Shown here piece by piece: positions 17,743-26,332 of a DNA stretch of 64,000 bases. Location: positions 269,780 to 333,779 of the forward strand of contig NZ_FQWV01000001.1 of NCBI RefSeq assembly GCF_900129775.1. Reading direction: 5' to 3'. The translations under genes and the position numbers were made by a program. Under the pieces are notes generated by a model. The model worked only from the letters and a program-made list of their open reading frames with translations. It was not told the DNA's origin and searched no databases. How positions within the stretch are numbered: position 1 is the first letter of the stretch; each line of letters begins with the position of its first letter. Source of the DNA: Halobaculum gomorrense. GTDB taxonomy: Archaea > Halobacteriota > Halobacteria > Halobacteriales > Haloferacaceae.

Positions 17743-18081
17743 GTGAATTGGCCTCTCCTCCGTCGTGGCCTGTTCTGGTACAGCCTCCTCGGCGGCGGCG
17801 CGTCCGTCGCGCTGCTGGTAGCGCTCGCGGGCCCGAGCGGCGCGGTCGGCACCTTCGTCGTCGGCCTCGCAACGCTCGTGTGGGTCGCCGGCGGCGGCGG
17901 GGAGGTCCGGCTGTCGACGGCCGCCTCGAATGCCGACTCGATGGGGACCGCAGGAAGCGTCCGCGACCACGACGAGGCGGCCGCGGTGTCGCTCCCGTCG
18001 GACGTTCGCGTGTTCTTCTACGGGGTCGGGCTGCTCGTGTGCAGCCCCGTTGCGGTCGCCGTCGACGTGGCCGTGCTGTGA
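17743..18081 (+). CDS. Small membrane protein, two to four spans
   Basis: A 112-residue protein with hydrophobic spans at about residues 10-30, 33-50 and 88-112, and an intervening polar segment (residues 55-85). It starts at a GTG. No family is recognised; the length and layout are typical of uncharacterised haloarchaeal membrane proteins. It stands 50 bases after the DUF1028 gene on the same strand and may be cotranscribed with it. Confidence 0.68.
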   Translation: MNWPLLRRGLFWYSLLGGGASVALLVALAGPSGAVGTFVVGLATLVWVAGGGGEVRLSTAASNADSMGTAGSVRDHDEAAAVSLPSDVRVFFYGVGLLVCSPVAVAVDVAVL

Positions 18082-18147
18082 GCGGCGCGGGCGACCGCAC
18101 CCTTCGGCGGCGCGAGGCGCGCCGCGACTCGCTCGACGGCGCGAGGC

Positions 18148-18642
18148 TCAGATCGAAAACTCGTAGAGGTCGTCGCCGACGTGGTGGAGCGACTTCACGA
18201 CCTTGCCGGAATCGCCGGCCATCTCCGCGCCGTCGACGAGCGCGCGGCCGACGCCGAGCACCTTCCTGTGGGTCTCCTCGGCGACGGCGACGAGGTCGCC
18301 CTCGGCGATCGAGTCGTCGGCCTCGGTGATCCCCGGGCGCATCACGTCGGCGCCGTCGGAGACGAACGACACCGCGCCGGCGTCGACGGTGACGACGCCG
18401 CGCTCGGGCGGATGGTCGTTGGCGCCGCGGACCGTGAGGAACGGCTCGCGGTCACCGCCGTCGCCGTCGTAGTACAGCACGTCCGGGTTCCCGTCGACGA
18501 GCACCAGATCGAACGGCGAATCGGTGAGTTCGACCAGCTCGAAGGAATCACCCTCCAGGTCGACGCCGAGGCGCTCGGCGAGCGCCTCACGGATCTCGGA
18601 GACGGCGTCGCTCCGGAGGTGGTGGCGTGACTTGACGTTCAT
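18148..18642 (-). CDS. PUA-domain RNA-binding protein (MCT-1-like)
   Basis: A 164-residue protein whose C-terminal 80 residues form a PUA domain (VTVDAGAVSFVSDGADVMRPGI ... GDLVAVAEETHRKVLGVGRAL). The N-terminal half (MNVKSRHHLRSDAVSEIREAL) resembles the pre-PUA domain of archaeal MCT-1/Tma20-like proteins. Those bind tRNA or the small ribosomal subunit; here RNA binding is inferred from the fold only. It has a good leaderless promoter about 27 bases upstream. Confidence 0.88.
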   Translation of the reverse strand: MNVKSRHHLRSDAVSEIREALAERLGVDLEGDSFELVELTDSPFDLVLVDGNPDVLYYDGDGGDREPFLTVRGANDHPPERGVVTVDAGAVSFVSDGADVMRPGITEADDSIAEGDLVAVAEETHRKVLGVGRALVDGAEMAGDSGKVVKSLHHVGDDLYEFSI

Positions 18643-18664
18643 ACGCGTGTGTCCGCGCGTCGCC

Positions 18665-18674
18665 GGATAAATCG
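18665..18674 (-). promoter_or_regulatory. TATA box of the PUA protein gene
   Basis: CGATTTATCC on the minus strand is centred about 27 bases before the ATG at 18642. Confidence 0.6.
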
Positions 18675-18782
18675 ACCGCTCGGCGTCGGATTCCGCACAG
18701 GTCGCAACGCGGAGTGTGATCGCGTGTCGTGGGTTCCGGTCGCACGATAAACGCTAAGTCGGCCGACGCCGCAGTGCTGCCT

Positions 18783-19112
18783 ATGTGGGGATCCCGGCGG
18801 GACCGGGACCGGTCCGCCGTCGTCTGTATCGCCTGCGGCGAGTCGCTCCCCCGCGAGGACGCTCGCGAGTACGACAAGCAGGGCGACCGCTGGAATCGAC
18901 GCGACAAGGAGTTCGAGTACCTCTGTAAAGGGTGCTTCCGCGACCTGTCACACCAGCCACGCGACGAGTTAGAGGCGCTGTTGGTCGACGTGGAGGCGAC
19001 CGCCGGCGGCGACTCGCAGGAGGCGTACGTCGAAGCGTATCAACGCGAGGTCGCCCGGCGCTACGGCGAAGCCGAGGCCGACGCCGAGGACACCGAGGGC
19101 CGCAGGGACTAG
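18783..19112 (+). CDS. Small zinc-finger haloarchaeal protein
   Basis: A 109-residue protein with a four-cysteine zinc site: C15-x2-C18 (VVCIACGE) and C48-x2-C51 (YLCKGCFR). Residues 60-109 are an acidic helical region. It resembles a haloarchaeal family of unknown function (listed, I think, as DUF7562). The fold suggests nucleic-acid or protein binding. It starts at the ATG at 18783, with an AT-richer segment (GATAAACGCTAAGTC) about 27-37 bases upstream. Confidence 0.78.
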   Translation: MWGSRRDRDRSAVVCIACGESLPREDAREYDKQGDRWNRRDKEFEYLCKGCFRDLSHQPRDELEALLVDVEATAGGDSQEAYVEAYQREVARRYGEAEADAEDTEGRRD

Positions 19113-19172
19113 TCGGCCCAATCGATCGCTTCCATCGCTCACTCCGTTCGCTTCGTCGACCACGCACTTCTG

Positions 19173-19269
19173 GTGGGCGGCGCGCCACAGGAGTACGCTG
19201 TCCGTCCGTCGGCTCTCTCGTTCGCGTTGCCCACTCTCTCGCCGACGCATTTCCCGTGGGCGGCGCGCC
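19173..19269. repeat. Direct repeat in the gap before the RNB nuclease gene
   Basis: GTGGGCGGCGCGCC occurs at 19173-19186 and 19256-19269 (offset 83 bases). Each is preceded by a related CGCAYTTCYSG stretch, so the repeat unit is longer and imperfect. The whole 263-base gap 19113-19375 contains no gene that I can support. Confidence 0.75.
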
Positions 19270-19375
19270 CGCAAGCGTGCCGCCGTCTCAGGCGGTTCTC
19301 GTCGCTCACGTTGTTCGCTCCTCGTACCGCCCACTCCCCGAAACCCTCACGTACCGCACCCTCGTACGCCGCGGC

Positions 19376-20707
19376 ATGAGTGACGCAACGCCCGAAGAGG
19401 AGCCGGCCCAGGGCACCGCCGAGGACCAGGGACCGGTCACCATCACGCAGGGCCTCGCGGACGCGCTCGCCGACAAACGCGAGTCGCTGTTCGCGGAGTT
19501 CGAGATCCGCGACGAGTTCCCGCCGGAGGTGGTACGCGAGGCGAAGGACCGCACCGAGGGCGTCCAACAGGAGATACAAGACGAGATCGACGAGCGACGC
19601 GACCTCCGGGAGCTGACCACGTGGACGACCGACCCGGCCGACGCGCAGGACTTCGACGACGCCATCTCCATCGAGGAAGCGGCCGACGAGTACCACCTGT
19701 GGGTCCACATCGCCGACGTGAGCCACTACGTCCACCCGGACTCGACGATGTGGGCGGAGGCCGTCGAGCGCGGCAACACCGTCTACCTGCCCGGGTACAC
19801 CATCCACATGCTCCCGCCGATCCTCGCGGAGACGGTGTGCTCGCTGGTCCCCAACGAGGACCGCCTCGCCCACACCGTCGAGATGCGCCTCGACAAGGAG
19901 ACGCTCTCCTTCGAGGAGCTGGACATCTACAAGTCGGTCATCAACTCCGACGAGCGTCTCACGTACAAGCAGTGCGAGCGTCGACTGGAGGACGCCGACG
20001 CCCCGCTGCACGAGGAGTGCACCCTGGCGTACGACGTGGCCGACCAGCTCCACGAGCAGCGGAAGGCCGACGGCTCGCTCGTCCTCAACCCGAGCCGCGA
20101 CCGCGCGCACACCATCATCGAGGAGTGCATGCTGAAGGCGAACAAGGCGGTCACCCACGAGCTGATGTGGAACCGCGGGGTCGAGGCGATGTACCGTGTT
20201 CACCCGCAGCCCACCCCGGAGCAGTGGAACGAGGCGCTCAAGGAGATCCAGGAACTCGACGGCGTCTCCATCCCCGGCGACGCGTGGGGTGACGACCCGC
20301 GCAAGGCCGTCAACGCCGCGCTAGAGGAGGCGCCGGACCGCCAGCTCAACAAGATTCAGCGCGCGGTGCTGAAGGTGATGCCCCGCGCGAAGTACATGAA
20401 CGACCCCTTCGGCGGCCACCACGCACTCAACTTCGACATCTACGGGCACTTCACGAGCCCCATCCGTCGGCTCTCGGACCTGATCAACCACTGGATCGTC
20501 CACGAGAACGACGTGCCAGAGACCCTCGTCGAACTGTGTGACAGCGCCTCCGACAAGCAAAAGGACGCAGAGACCGCCGAGCGGCTCTACAAGCAGTTCA
20601 TGCAGGAGGTCGGGCTCGACCCGTACGCGGTGAACAACCGCGGGGTCGAGGTGACGGACGACCCCGAAGACGCGCAGTACGACCGCCCGGAGACAGTCCC
20701 CGAGTAA
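19376..20707 (+). CDS. rnr: RNase R/RNB-family 3'-5' exoribonuclease
   Basis: 443 residues, almost entirely an RNB catalytic domain. The motif DPADAQDFDDAIS near residue 84 supplies the metal-binding aspartates, followed by HLWVHIADVSHYV, LPPILAETVCSL and the C-terminal GHHALNFDIYGHFTSPIRRLSDL. Bacterial RNase R (about 800 residues) adds cold-shock and S1 domains, which are absent here. Haloarchaea lack the archaeal exosome and depend on an RNase R-like enzyme for 3'-5' RNA decay. The start at 19376 removes a long Arg-rich in-frame extension that has no coding character. Confidence 0.92.
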   Translation: MSDATPEEEPAQGTAEDQGPVTITQGLADALADKRESLFAEFEIRDEFPPEVVREAKDRTEGVQQEIQDEIDERRDLRELTTWTTDPADAQDFDDAISIEEAADEYHLWVHIADVSHYVHPDSTMWAEAVERGNTVYLPGYTIHMLPPILAETVCSLVPNEDRLAHTVEMRLDKETLSFEELDIYKSVINSDERLTYKQCERRLEDADAPLHEECTLAYDVADQLHEQRKADGSLVLNPSRDRAHTIIEECMLKANKAVTHELMWNRGVEAMYRVHPQPTPEQWNEALKEIQELDGVSIPGDAWGDDPRKAVNAALEEAPDRQLNKIQRAVLKVMPRAKYMNDPFGGHHALNFDIYGHFTSPIRRLSDLINHWIVHENDVPETLVELCDSASDKQKDAETAERLYKQFMQEVGLDPYAVNNRGVEVTDDPEDAQYDRPETVPE

Positions 20708-20780
20708 GCGCGTTTCACGGCCGCCGAAGGTGGCGTCGGCGTCGAGGCCATCGCGGCCGGTACCTGTCGACGAGTCTGCC

Positions 20781-20966
20781 TCACCGATCGGCGACGACGA
20801 CCAAGTCGGTCGTTCCGCCGCGACGCTCGAAGTGCACGCGACAGTCGTTGCGTCGCAGGAACGATTCGACTTCGTGGACGCTCGTCTCGGTTACGTCGAT
20901 GCGCGCACGCGTGCTTGTCTCCACCTCGACGCGCTCCGGCGGGTCGACGGCCGGGGTCGTGCTCAT
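20781..20966 (-). CDS. Small hypothetical protein (61 aa)
   Basis: A 61-residue ORF with ATG at 20966. The C-terminal half (HEVESFLRRNDCRVHFERRGGTT) suggests a small alpha/beta fold; there is no membrane span. It sits downstream of, and convergent with, the RNB nuclease gene. A GTACAAG box lies about 28-31 bases upstream, next to a TTTCACTTTCACTCC element on the minus strand. No family is recognised. Confidence 0.6.
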   Translation of the reverse strand: MSTTPAVDPPERVEVETSTRARIDVTETSVHEVESFLRRNDCRVHFERRGGTTDLVVVADR

Positions 20967-21269
20967 ACAACTTCGTGTGGGCGGAACCCTCTTGTACGCG
21001 AGCCATGCGGAGTGAAAGTGAAATCGAGGGATGCCGTCCCGATGGCTGATCGATACTGCCGCGGGCGGTACGGGCCAATCCCGGACTCCGTCCCCCCGTC
21101 GCACTTCGGCCCGCCGAGTGATCACTTCCGCCGGCGGCGGGGCGACGGTCGTCGCCACGGCAGCGATCTCCGTGCTCGAGATCCGTAGCGCTCCCGAGGT
21201 CAGCGGCGTCGCGCTTCGACGCTGGACGCGAGCCGTCACGCTGATGCGGCCCGACCCGCTGGTGGCGCT
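20967..21269. other. Intergenic region without recognised gene
   Basis: This 303-base gap separates a minus-strand small gene from the plus-strand HAD gene and must hold divergent promoters. Apart from the GTACAAG box and TTTCACTTTCACTCC element near 20990-21020 (minus strand), I see no gene, repeat or hairpin. Confidence 0.5.
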
Positions 21270-21938
21270 ATGGACTACGACGCCGTCGTGTTCGACATGG
21301 ACGGGGTGCTCGTCGAGCGATCGCCACCGTGGGTGTTCACCGACGCTGCCGAACGGACGCTGGAGGAGGCGGGGATCGAGGACCCGACCGGTCGCGAGTT
21401 CCGGACCGTACGCGTCCTCGAAGCGGGTATCGACTGGGCAGTCGACCAGTTTGAGTCGACCTACGGGGTCGAATTCGACCGGCTGTGGCGTCGCCGGAAC
21501 GAACTCGTCGCCGAGAATCAACTGACCGCCATCGCCGACGGCGAGAAGGGGCTGTACGACGACGTGGAGGCCATCCTCGACGTGCCCGCCGCCCGCGGAA
21601 TCGTGAGCAACAACCAGCACACCGCCGTCGAGACCGTGCTCGATCAGTTCGACCTCCGCGAACACTTCGACACGTGGTACGGCCTCGCGCCCGGCGTCGA
21701 CGATATCGGCGCCGAGAAGCCCGCGACGGGCTACATGCAGCGGGCGCTGTCGGATCTGGCGACCGACGACGCGGTGTACGTGGGCGACCGCGCCTCCGAT
21801 GTGGCCGCCGCACGCAACGTCGGCATCGACGCCGCATTCGTCCGCCGGGAGTTCAACGCCGAAGACGAACTGGACTCCGACCCCCGCTACGATGTCGACT
21901 CGCTGCACGACCTCGCGGCGGCCCTCAACGCGGCGTAA
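21270..21938 (+). CDS. HAD-superfamily phosphatase (phosphoglycolate phosphatase-like)
   Basis: 222 residues. Motif I is DMDGVLVE (residues 9-16, nucleophile D9 and acid D11). Motif II is the Ser in GIVSNN near residue 112, motif III the Lys of EKPATGY near 151, and motif IV GDRASDVAAARNVG near 172. A four-helix cap lies between motifs I and II, as in the phosphoglycolate phosphatase/Gph group. It hydrolyses a small phosphate ester; the substrate cannot be assigned from sequence. It is monocistronic, ending 66 bases before the tRNA-Ala gene on the opposite strand. Confidence 0.88.
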   Translation: MDYDAVVFDMDGVLVERSPPWVFTDAAERTLEEAGIEDPTGREFRTVRVLEAGIDWAVDQFESTYGVEFDRLWRRRNELVAENQLTAIADGEKGLYDDVEAILDVPAARGIVSNNQHTAVETVLDQFDLREHFDTWYGLAPGVDDIGAEKPATGYMQRALSDLATDDAVYVGDRASDVAAARNVGIDAAFVRREFNAEDELDSDPRYDVDSLHDLAAALNAA

Positions 21939-21990
21939 GCGATCGGGGCACTACGGCGCGACAACGGTGTCACTCCCCGTGATCGATTTG

Positions 21991-22000
21991 ACAAAAAACA
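21991..22000 (-). terminator. T-run terminator after tRNA-Ala
   Basis: On the minus strand TGTTTTTTGT begins five bases after the tRNA 3' end, a typical archaeal U-tract terminator. Confidence 0.65.
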
Positions 22001-22004
22001 GGAG

Positions 22005-22076
22005 TGGACTCGCTGGGATTTGAACCCAGGGCCTCTTCCTTGCGAAGGAAGCGATCTACCACTGATCTACGAGCCC
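22005..22076 (-). tRNA. tRNA-Ala (anticodon CGC)
   Basis: A complete 72-nt cloverleaf without encoded CCA. The acceptor 5' GGGCTCG pairs with 3' CGAGTCC and has discriminator A. The anticodon stem CTTCC/GGAAG encloses loop TTCGCAA, giving anticodon CGC (bases 22042-22044 on the plus strand read in complement). The T-arm contains GGGTTCAAATCCC. Position 3:70 is a G-U pair, the universal identity element of alanine tRNA, which independently confirms the call. No intron is present. It lies downstream of rpsJ on the same strand. Confidence 0.97.
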
Positions 22077-22371
22077 GCACTCCCTGAGAGTCCGGGATCG
22101 CACTTGAGGGTTCCGTTTCGCCATGCCTCCGTGCGTTCTTCACACACGAAGCAGGCATACGTGTCCGGGTCCCACAGCGAGGAACCCGACCAGACAGTAC
22201 GCGACCGGCGCGACCGTCATCGGTGCGAGCATCCCGGCGAGGGGACGGAGCATGTCGCCGCGGCGGGACGGAAGTGCGAGCGGACGGACACGACCGACCA
22301 TCGTACGCCGCGGACGCCAAGCGATGCCGTTGCTAGCCGAGGCGAAAAACGTGAGAACGGTTCGGTGAGGT
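22077..22371. other. Gap between tRNA-Ala and rpsJ
   Basis: About 295 bases with no supported gene. No clear TATA box was found in front of the tRNA, so it may be made either from its own weak promoter or by readthrough from tuf-rpsJ. Confidence 0.4.
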
Positions 22372-22387
22372 CGGACCGTGTGGTCCG
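22372..22387 (-). terminator. Hairpin after rpsJ
   Basis: A perfect 6-bp stem CGGACC/GGTCCG with a four-base loop begins 13 bases downstream of the rpsJ stop. A run of five Ts follows about 20-25 bases further on (minus strand). This may end or attenuate the tuf-rpsJ transcript before the tRNA. Confidence 0.45.
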
Positions 22388-22399
22388 GTGCGCCTCAGT

Positions 22400-22714
22400 T
22401 CAGTCCTCGAGGACGATCTCGATGGAGACGTCGTTCGGGACCTGAATCCGCATGAGCTGACGGAGCGCGCGTTCGTCGGCGTCGATGTCGATCAGCCGCT
22501 TGTGGACGCGCATCTCCCAGTGCTCCCACGTCGCTGTCCCCTCGCCGTCCGGGGACTTGCGCGAGGGGACCTCCAGCGTCTTCGTGGGGAGCGGGATGGG
22601 ACCCGACAGCGCCACGCCGGTCTTGTCCGCGATCTCGCGGACGTCGTCGCAGATGTCGTCCAGGTCGTCGGGGCTCGTGCCCGCGAGTCGGACGCGCGCT
22701 TGTTGCCCGGGCAT
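22400..22714 (-). CDS. rpsJ: Small ribosomal subunit protein uS10
   Basis: A 104-residue uS10 with the conserved core ([20 protein letters not shown] ... [23 protein letters not shown] ... [11 protein letters not shown]). It is part of the 30S head and follows tuf with zero intergenic bases: the tuf stop (TAA) ends at 22715 and the ATG of rpsJ starts at 22714. This tuf-rpsJ pairing is the classic archaeal str-operon tail. Confidence 0.98.
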   Translation of the reverse strand: MPGQQARVRLAGTSPDDLDDICDDVREIADKTGVALSGPIPLPTKTLEVPSRKSPDGEGTATWEHWEMRVHKRLIDIDADERALRQLMRIQVPNDVSIEIVLED

Positions 22715-23980
22715 TTACCGCTCGTCGACGGAGAGCACCTTGCCGGCCGCGATGGTCTGACCCATGTCGCGAATGGCGAAGGAGCCCAGTTCCGGGATCT
22801 CGCTCGACGGCTCGATGCTGAGCGGCTTCTGCGGACGCACCGTCACGATGGCCGCGTCGCCGGACTTGATGAAGTCCGGGTTCTCCTCAGCGACCTCGCC
22901 CGAGGACGGGTCGAGCTTCTGATCGAGCGACTCGATCGTACACGCGACCTGCGCCGTGTGGGCGTGGAAGACAGGGGTGTAGCCGGCCGTGATGACCGAC
23001 GGGTGCTGCATGACGACGACCTGCGCCTGGAAGGTCTCGGCGACCGTCGGCGGGTCGTCTGCGGGACCGCAGACATCGCCGCGGCGGATGTCGTCCTTGC
23101 CGACGCCGCGGACGTTGAAGCCGACGTTGTCGCCGGGGCCCGCGTAGTCGACTTCCTCGTGGTGCATCTCGATCGTCTTCACCTCGCCGCCCACGTCGGA
23201 CGGCTGGAAGGAGACGTTGTCACCCGAGCGCATCTCGCCGGTCTCGAGGCGTCCGACGGGGACGGTCCCGATGCCCGAGATGGTGTAGACGTCCTGAATG
23301 GGCAGACGCAGCGGCGCGTCCGTCGGCGGCTCCGACTCCGGAAGGTCGTTGAGGGCCTCCAGGAGGATCTTGCCGTCGTACCACGACGTGTTGTCCGAGC
23401 GGTCGGCGATGTTGTCGCCCTCGAACGCGGAGATCGGGATGAAGCTCGCGTCCTCGGTGCCGAAGCGAACCTGCTTGAGCAGGTCCTCGACCTCGGAGAC
23501 GACCTCCTTGTAGGAGTCCTCCGAGTAGTCGACGAGGTCCATCTTGTTGATCCCGACGATCAGCTCGTTGATGCCGAGCGTGCGGGCGAGGAAGACGTGC
23601 TCGCGGGTCTGGGGCGCGACACCGTCGTCGGCCGCGACGACGAGGACCGCGTTGTCGGCCTGCGAGGCGCCCGTGATCATGTTCTTCACGAAGTCACGGT
23701 GGCCCGGGCAGTCGACGATAGTGAAGTAGTACTGGTCGGTGTCGAACTCCTGGTGGGCGATGTCGATCGTGACACCGCGCTCACGCTCCTCGGCCAGGTT
23801 GTCCATGACGTAGGCGAACTCGAAGCCGCCCTTGCCCTTCTCCTCGGCCTCCTCTCGGTGCTGCTCGATTACGTGCTCGGGGACGCTCCCTGTCTCGAAG
23901 AGGAGCCGCCCGACGAGCGTAGACTTCCCGTGGTCGACGTGGCCGATGATGGCCAGGTTCTGGTGGGGTTTGTCGCTCAT
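22715..23980 (-). CDS. tuf: Translation elongation factor EF-1alpha
   Basis: The 421-residue aEF-1A delivers aminoacyl-tRNA to the ribosome with GTP. G1 is GHVDHGKST (residues 13-21), the switch II region contains DCPGH, G4 is NKMD, and the remaining sequence forms the two beta-barrel domains. Length is normal for Archaea. The start at 23980 ([10 protein letters not shown]) is fixed by homology and by a TATA/BRE promoter ending about 53 bases upstream. It is cotranscribed with rpsJ. Confidence 0.98.
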   Translation of the reverse strand: MSDKPHQNLAIIGHVDHGKSTLVGRLLFETGSVPEHVIEQHREEAEEKGKGGFEFAYVMDNLAEERERGVTIDIAHQEFDTDQYYFTIVDCPGHRDFVKNMITGASQADNAVLVVAADDGVAPQTREHVFLARTLGINELIVGINKMDLVDYSEDSYKEVVSEVEDLLKQVRFGTEDASFIPISAFEGDNIADRSDNTSWYDGKILLEALNDLPESEPPTDAPLRLPIQDVYTISGIGTVPVGRLETGEMRSGDNVSFQPSDVGGEVKTIEMHHEEVDYAGPGDNVGFNVRGVGKDDIRRGDVCGPADDPPTVAETFQAQVVVMQHPSVITAGYTPVFHAHTAQVACTIESLDQKLDPSSGEVAEENPDFIKSGDAAIVTVRPQKPLSIEPSSEIPELGSFAIRDMGQTIAAGKVLSVDER

Positions 23981-24030
23981 AGTGGAATCGCGCGCTGAGG
24001 CGCTCTGTAAGGACGTGTAACGTTCGAACG

Positions 24031-24048
24031 CCCTAAAACCATTTCGAT
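24031..24048 (-). promoter_or_regulatory. tuf promoter (BRE + TATA)
   Basis: On the minus strand the sequence reads CGAAATGGTTTTAGGGCG: a BRE-like CGAAA followed by the TATA-like TTTTAG. The predicted transcript start near 24008 would leave a leader of about 28 bases before the tuf ATG. Confidence 0.65.
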
Positions 24049-24314
24049 ACGCTGAGCAGCTCATCCCTTTGCCTTCTTGCGATTTTGCGTGTGTCGGCGT
24101 GCCGTGTGTCGGATTTGCACGGCGGTTCGGCGGGGGTCGCGGAGCGAAGACAGATCAGTCGGAACCGAGGGCAGTTCGATCGCACCGGCAGATCGATGAT
24201 CGGTCCCAGCGATGCGCGCCCGGATCGAAACCGTGTCATGAACCGCGGACGGCTACCGGCGCTCGTGGATCGGCCTGCCCGGACCAACGCGGACGAAGAA
24301 GGCTGCCCGTCGGT

Positions 24315-25289
24315 CTACTCCAGCCTGGCAACGTCGGCCAGCACCGCGCTGGCCGTCTCCTCGCCGCCGGCGCCGCGGCCGGAGATCGCGAGCTCACCGG
24401 CGTACTCGTGGTCGATCTCGACGATGTTGCGGGTTCCTGTCACCGACAGCGTCCCGTTCTCCGGGACCAGCCGCGGGCCGACGTTGACACCGTCGCGGGT
24501 CGCCTCGCCGACGAGCCGCACGGTTCGGCCGTCCTCGGCGGCCAACTCCAGCGCGCTGCCCGGGATGTCGCGGATCCCCTCGACCTCGGCGTCCGCGAGC
24601 GTCACTTCAACCTCCCGAAGCTCGTCGAGGGAGTCGCAGTCGGCCTCCCGCAGCACGTTCGCGAGGATGACGCACTTCAGCGCGGCGTCGGTCCCCTCCA
24701 CGTCGAAGGAGGGATCCGCCTCGGCGACGCCCAGGTCCTGGGCCTCCGCCAGCACGTGGTCGTAGTCAAGGCCTTCGGCGGCCATCCGCGAGAGCACGAA
24801 GTTCGCCGTTCCGTTGAGCACGCCACGCACCGCCGAGACGTGCTTGGCGCCCAGGTCGTCGACGGTCGCGCACACGGGGATCGCGCCGCCGACCGTCGCC
24901 TCGAAGTACACCTCGCCGGCGGAGTCGGCCTCCAGTTCGCGCACCTCGGCGTAGCGCTCGGCGACCGGTCCCTTGTTCGCGAGCACTACGTGCCTGTCGC
25001 GCTCCAAGGCGGCGCGCACGTGCGAGAAGCCGGGCTCGGCGTCGCCCAGCGTCGTCGGGGTCGCCTCCACGAGCGCGTCGTACTCGCCCGCGAGCGCGTC
25101 GCCCGGCTCGGCGTCGCCCAGCGGGTCGCCAGCGTCCTTCCGAGCGAGCGCGGCGTCCACGTCGACGCCGCCCGCGTCGACGACCGCCGCCGAGGAGTCC
25201 GCTAGCGCCGTCACCTCGTGGCCGTACTCGGGGGCCAACGTCGCGACCGAGCGGCCGACCGCGCCGGCGCCGAGGACGCCGAGCTTCAT
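24315..25289 (-). CDS. hom: Homoserine dehydrogenase
   Basis: A 324-residue enzyme that reduces aspartate semialdehyde to homoserine, the branch point to threonine and methionine. It has an N-terminal NAD(P)-binding motif MKLGVLGAGAVGRSVATLA, the substrate-domain signature GVLNGTANFVLSRM, and the family motif beginning GLDYDHVLAEAQDLGVAEADPSF. It lacks the C-terminal ACT domain of many bacterial enzymes. Instead a separate ACT protein is encoded immediately upstream, with ATG and stop overlapping by four bases, so feedback control is probably delivered in trans. Confidence 0.93.
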   Translation of the reverse strand: MKLGVLGAGAVGRSVATLAPEYGHEVTALADSSAAVVDAGGVDVDAALARKDAGDPLGDAEPGDALAGEYDALVEATPTTLGDAEPGFSHVRAALERDRHVVLANKGPVAERYAEVRELEADSAGEVYFEATVGGAIPVCATVDDLGAKHVSAVRGVLNGTANFVLSRMAAEGLDYDHVLAEAQDLGVAEADPSFDVEGTDAALKCVILANVLREADCDSLDELREVEVTLADAEVEGIRDIPGSALELAAEDGRTVRLVGEATRDGVNVGPRLVPENGTLSVTGTRNIVEIDHEYAGELAISGRGAGGEETASAVLADVARLE

Positions 25290-25906
25290 CGGCGGCCCTC
25301 CAGCGGCGCGATCACGTCGATGTCCTTCTCGGCGGCGACCGCCCGGATCGTCTCGACCACGCTTGCGGTCTCGCCGGCGCGCGCCCGCAGGCGAAGCCGG
25401 GCGCTCGAATGCGCCTCCGATCCCGCGCCCGCGGGCGCCGACAGGTCGATGTCGGCGACGGATGCGCCGGAGCAGTCCTGGATATTCTTGAGCGTGTCCG
25501 AGAGATCCGTGTCGACGAGGTGGCCCACGAGGACGACCGTCACCTCGTCGCCGTACTCCTCCGCGTCCGCTTGGATCACGTTGACGCCGCGCGACCGGAG
25601 GTCGTCGAGGATCCCCTCGAACCGGTCCGGCGGGCACTCGATGTCGACCTCGACGGGGATTCGCCCCCGCGGGGTGAGGCTCCCGCGCTCGTGGAAGATC
25701 GACAGCAGATTCGCACCGTTGTCGGCGATCGGCTTCAGCGCCGCGAGCAGTTGGCCCGGCTCGTCGACCAGTTCGAGCCTGATCGTGTGCGCCTGCAGTT
25801 CCGTCTCGTGACCCCCGTCCGTCTCCGCCGCGGCGTCGTCGCCGTCATCGGCCTCGACGGTGTCCACCGGCCGCTCGTCGGGGGCTGTCGTCGGCTCCGA
25901 GGGCAT
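25286..25906 (-). CDS. ACT-domain regulator paired with homoserine dehydrogenase
   Basis: A 206-residue protein with two consecutive ACT-like regions. The first is about residues 40-115 (HTIRLELVDEPGQLLAALKPIADNGANLLSI ...) and the second about 120-205. The first 38 residues are a low-complexity acidic extension. It overlaps the homoserine dehydrogenase gene by four bases. ACT domains bind amino acids, so it probably senses threonine, methionine or homoserine and regulates the partner enzyme. The sequence upstream suggests a leader of 95-200 bases, which is unusually long here. Confidence 0.88.
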   Translation of the reverse strand: MPSEPTTAPDERPVDTVEADDGDDAAAETDGGHETELQAHTIRLELVDEPGQLLAALKPIADNGANLLSIFHERGSLTPRGRIPVEVDIECPPDRFEGILDDLRSRGVNVIQADAEEYGDEVTVVLVGHLVDTDLSDTLKNIQDCSGASVADIDLSAPAGAGSEAHSSARLRLRARAGETASVVETIRAVAAEKDIDVIAPLEGRR

Positions 25907-26023
25907 CTATCGCGCCCTCCGTTCGTCCGCGCTCGTCCCCGTCAGGTCCGCTCGCTCGTCGGCGCCGCCAACCGGATGCTGGTGCGCCGCCGACCGTGTT
26001 CCGTCGGGGGGTGTGGTCGTGGA

Positions 26024-26034
26024 CCCAATAATTG
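26024..26034 (-). promoter_or_regulatory. Alternative proximal promoter of ACT-hom
   Basis: CAATTATTGG on the minus strand is an AT-rich box about 120 bases before the ACT gene ATG; it would give a leader of about 95 bases. Confidence 0.35.
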
Positions 26035-26126
26035 TGATCGGCGTGCGGGGCTGGGTCGCTCGTTCGCAGCCGTCGCGCCGACCGTGGGTCGTGCCACTTG
26101 GCATAGTTGCTCTGTGTAGACGGGGA

Positions 26127-26135
26127 GGTGATAAG
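26127..26135 (-). promoter_or_regulatory. Distal promoter of ACT-hom
   Basis: CTTATCACC preceded by GGTGGAAGG on the minus strand is a good BRE/TATA pair. It implies a 5' leader of about 200 bases before the ACT gene. The rest of the 426-base gap (25907-26332) holds no gene that I can support. Confidence 0.45.
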
Positions 26136-26332
26136 CCTTCCACCGTGGCGATGCTTGCCAGTGTGTGAACGATCCTGTGAGATCGCCGACGGTCCGTCGG
26201 CGTATCGGTCGTCTGGCCGACAGTCCGTCGACACCGGTGCCGATCGGAGCGCGGCCGCTGACGGGCCGAACAAGAAAGAGAAAGAGAAAGCGGACGGAAC
26301 CTGAGCCCAACCGCGTCGGTCGGTGCGATACT

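Noticed and set aside
22388-23998. Long plus-strand open frame opposite tuf-rpsJ
   Set aside because: Antisense shadow; no start context or conserved domain.
25907-26332. A minus-strand ORF upstream of the ACT gene
   Set aside because: Low-complexity His/Arg/Ser composition and overlap with likely promoters; no conserved features.
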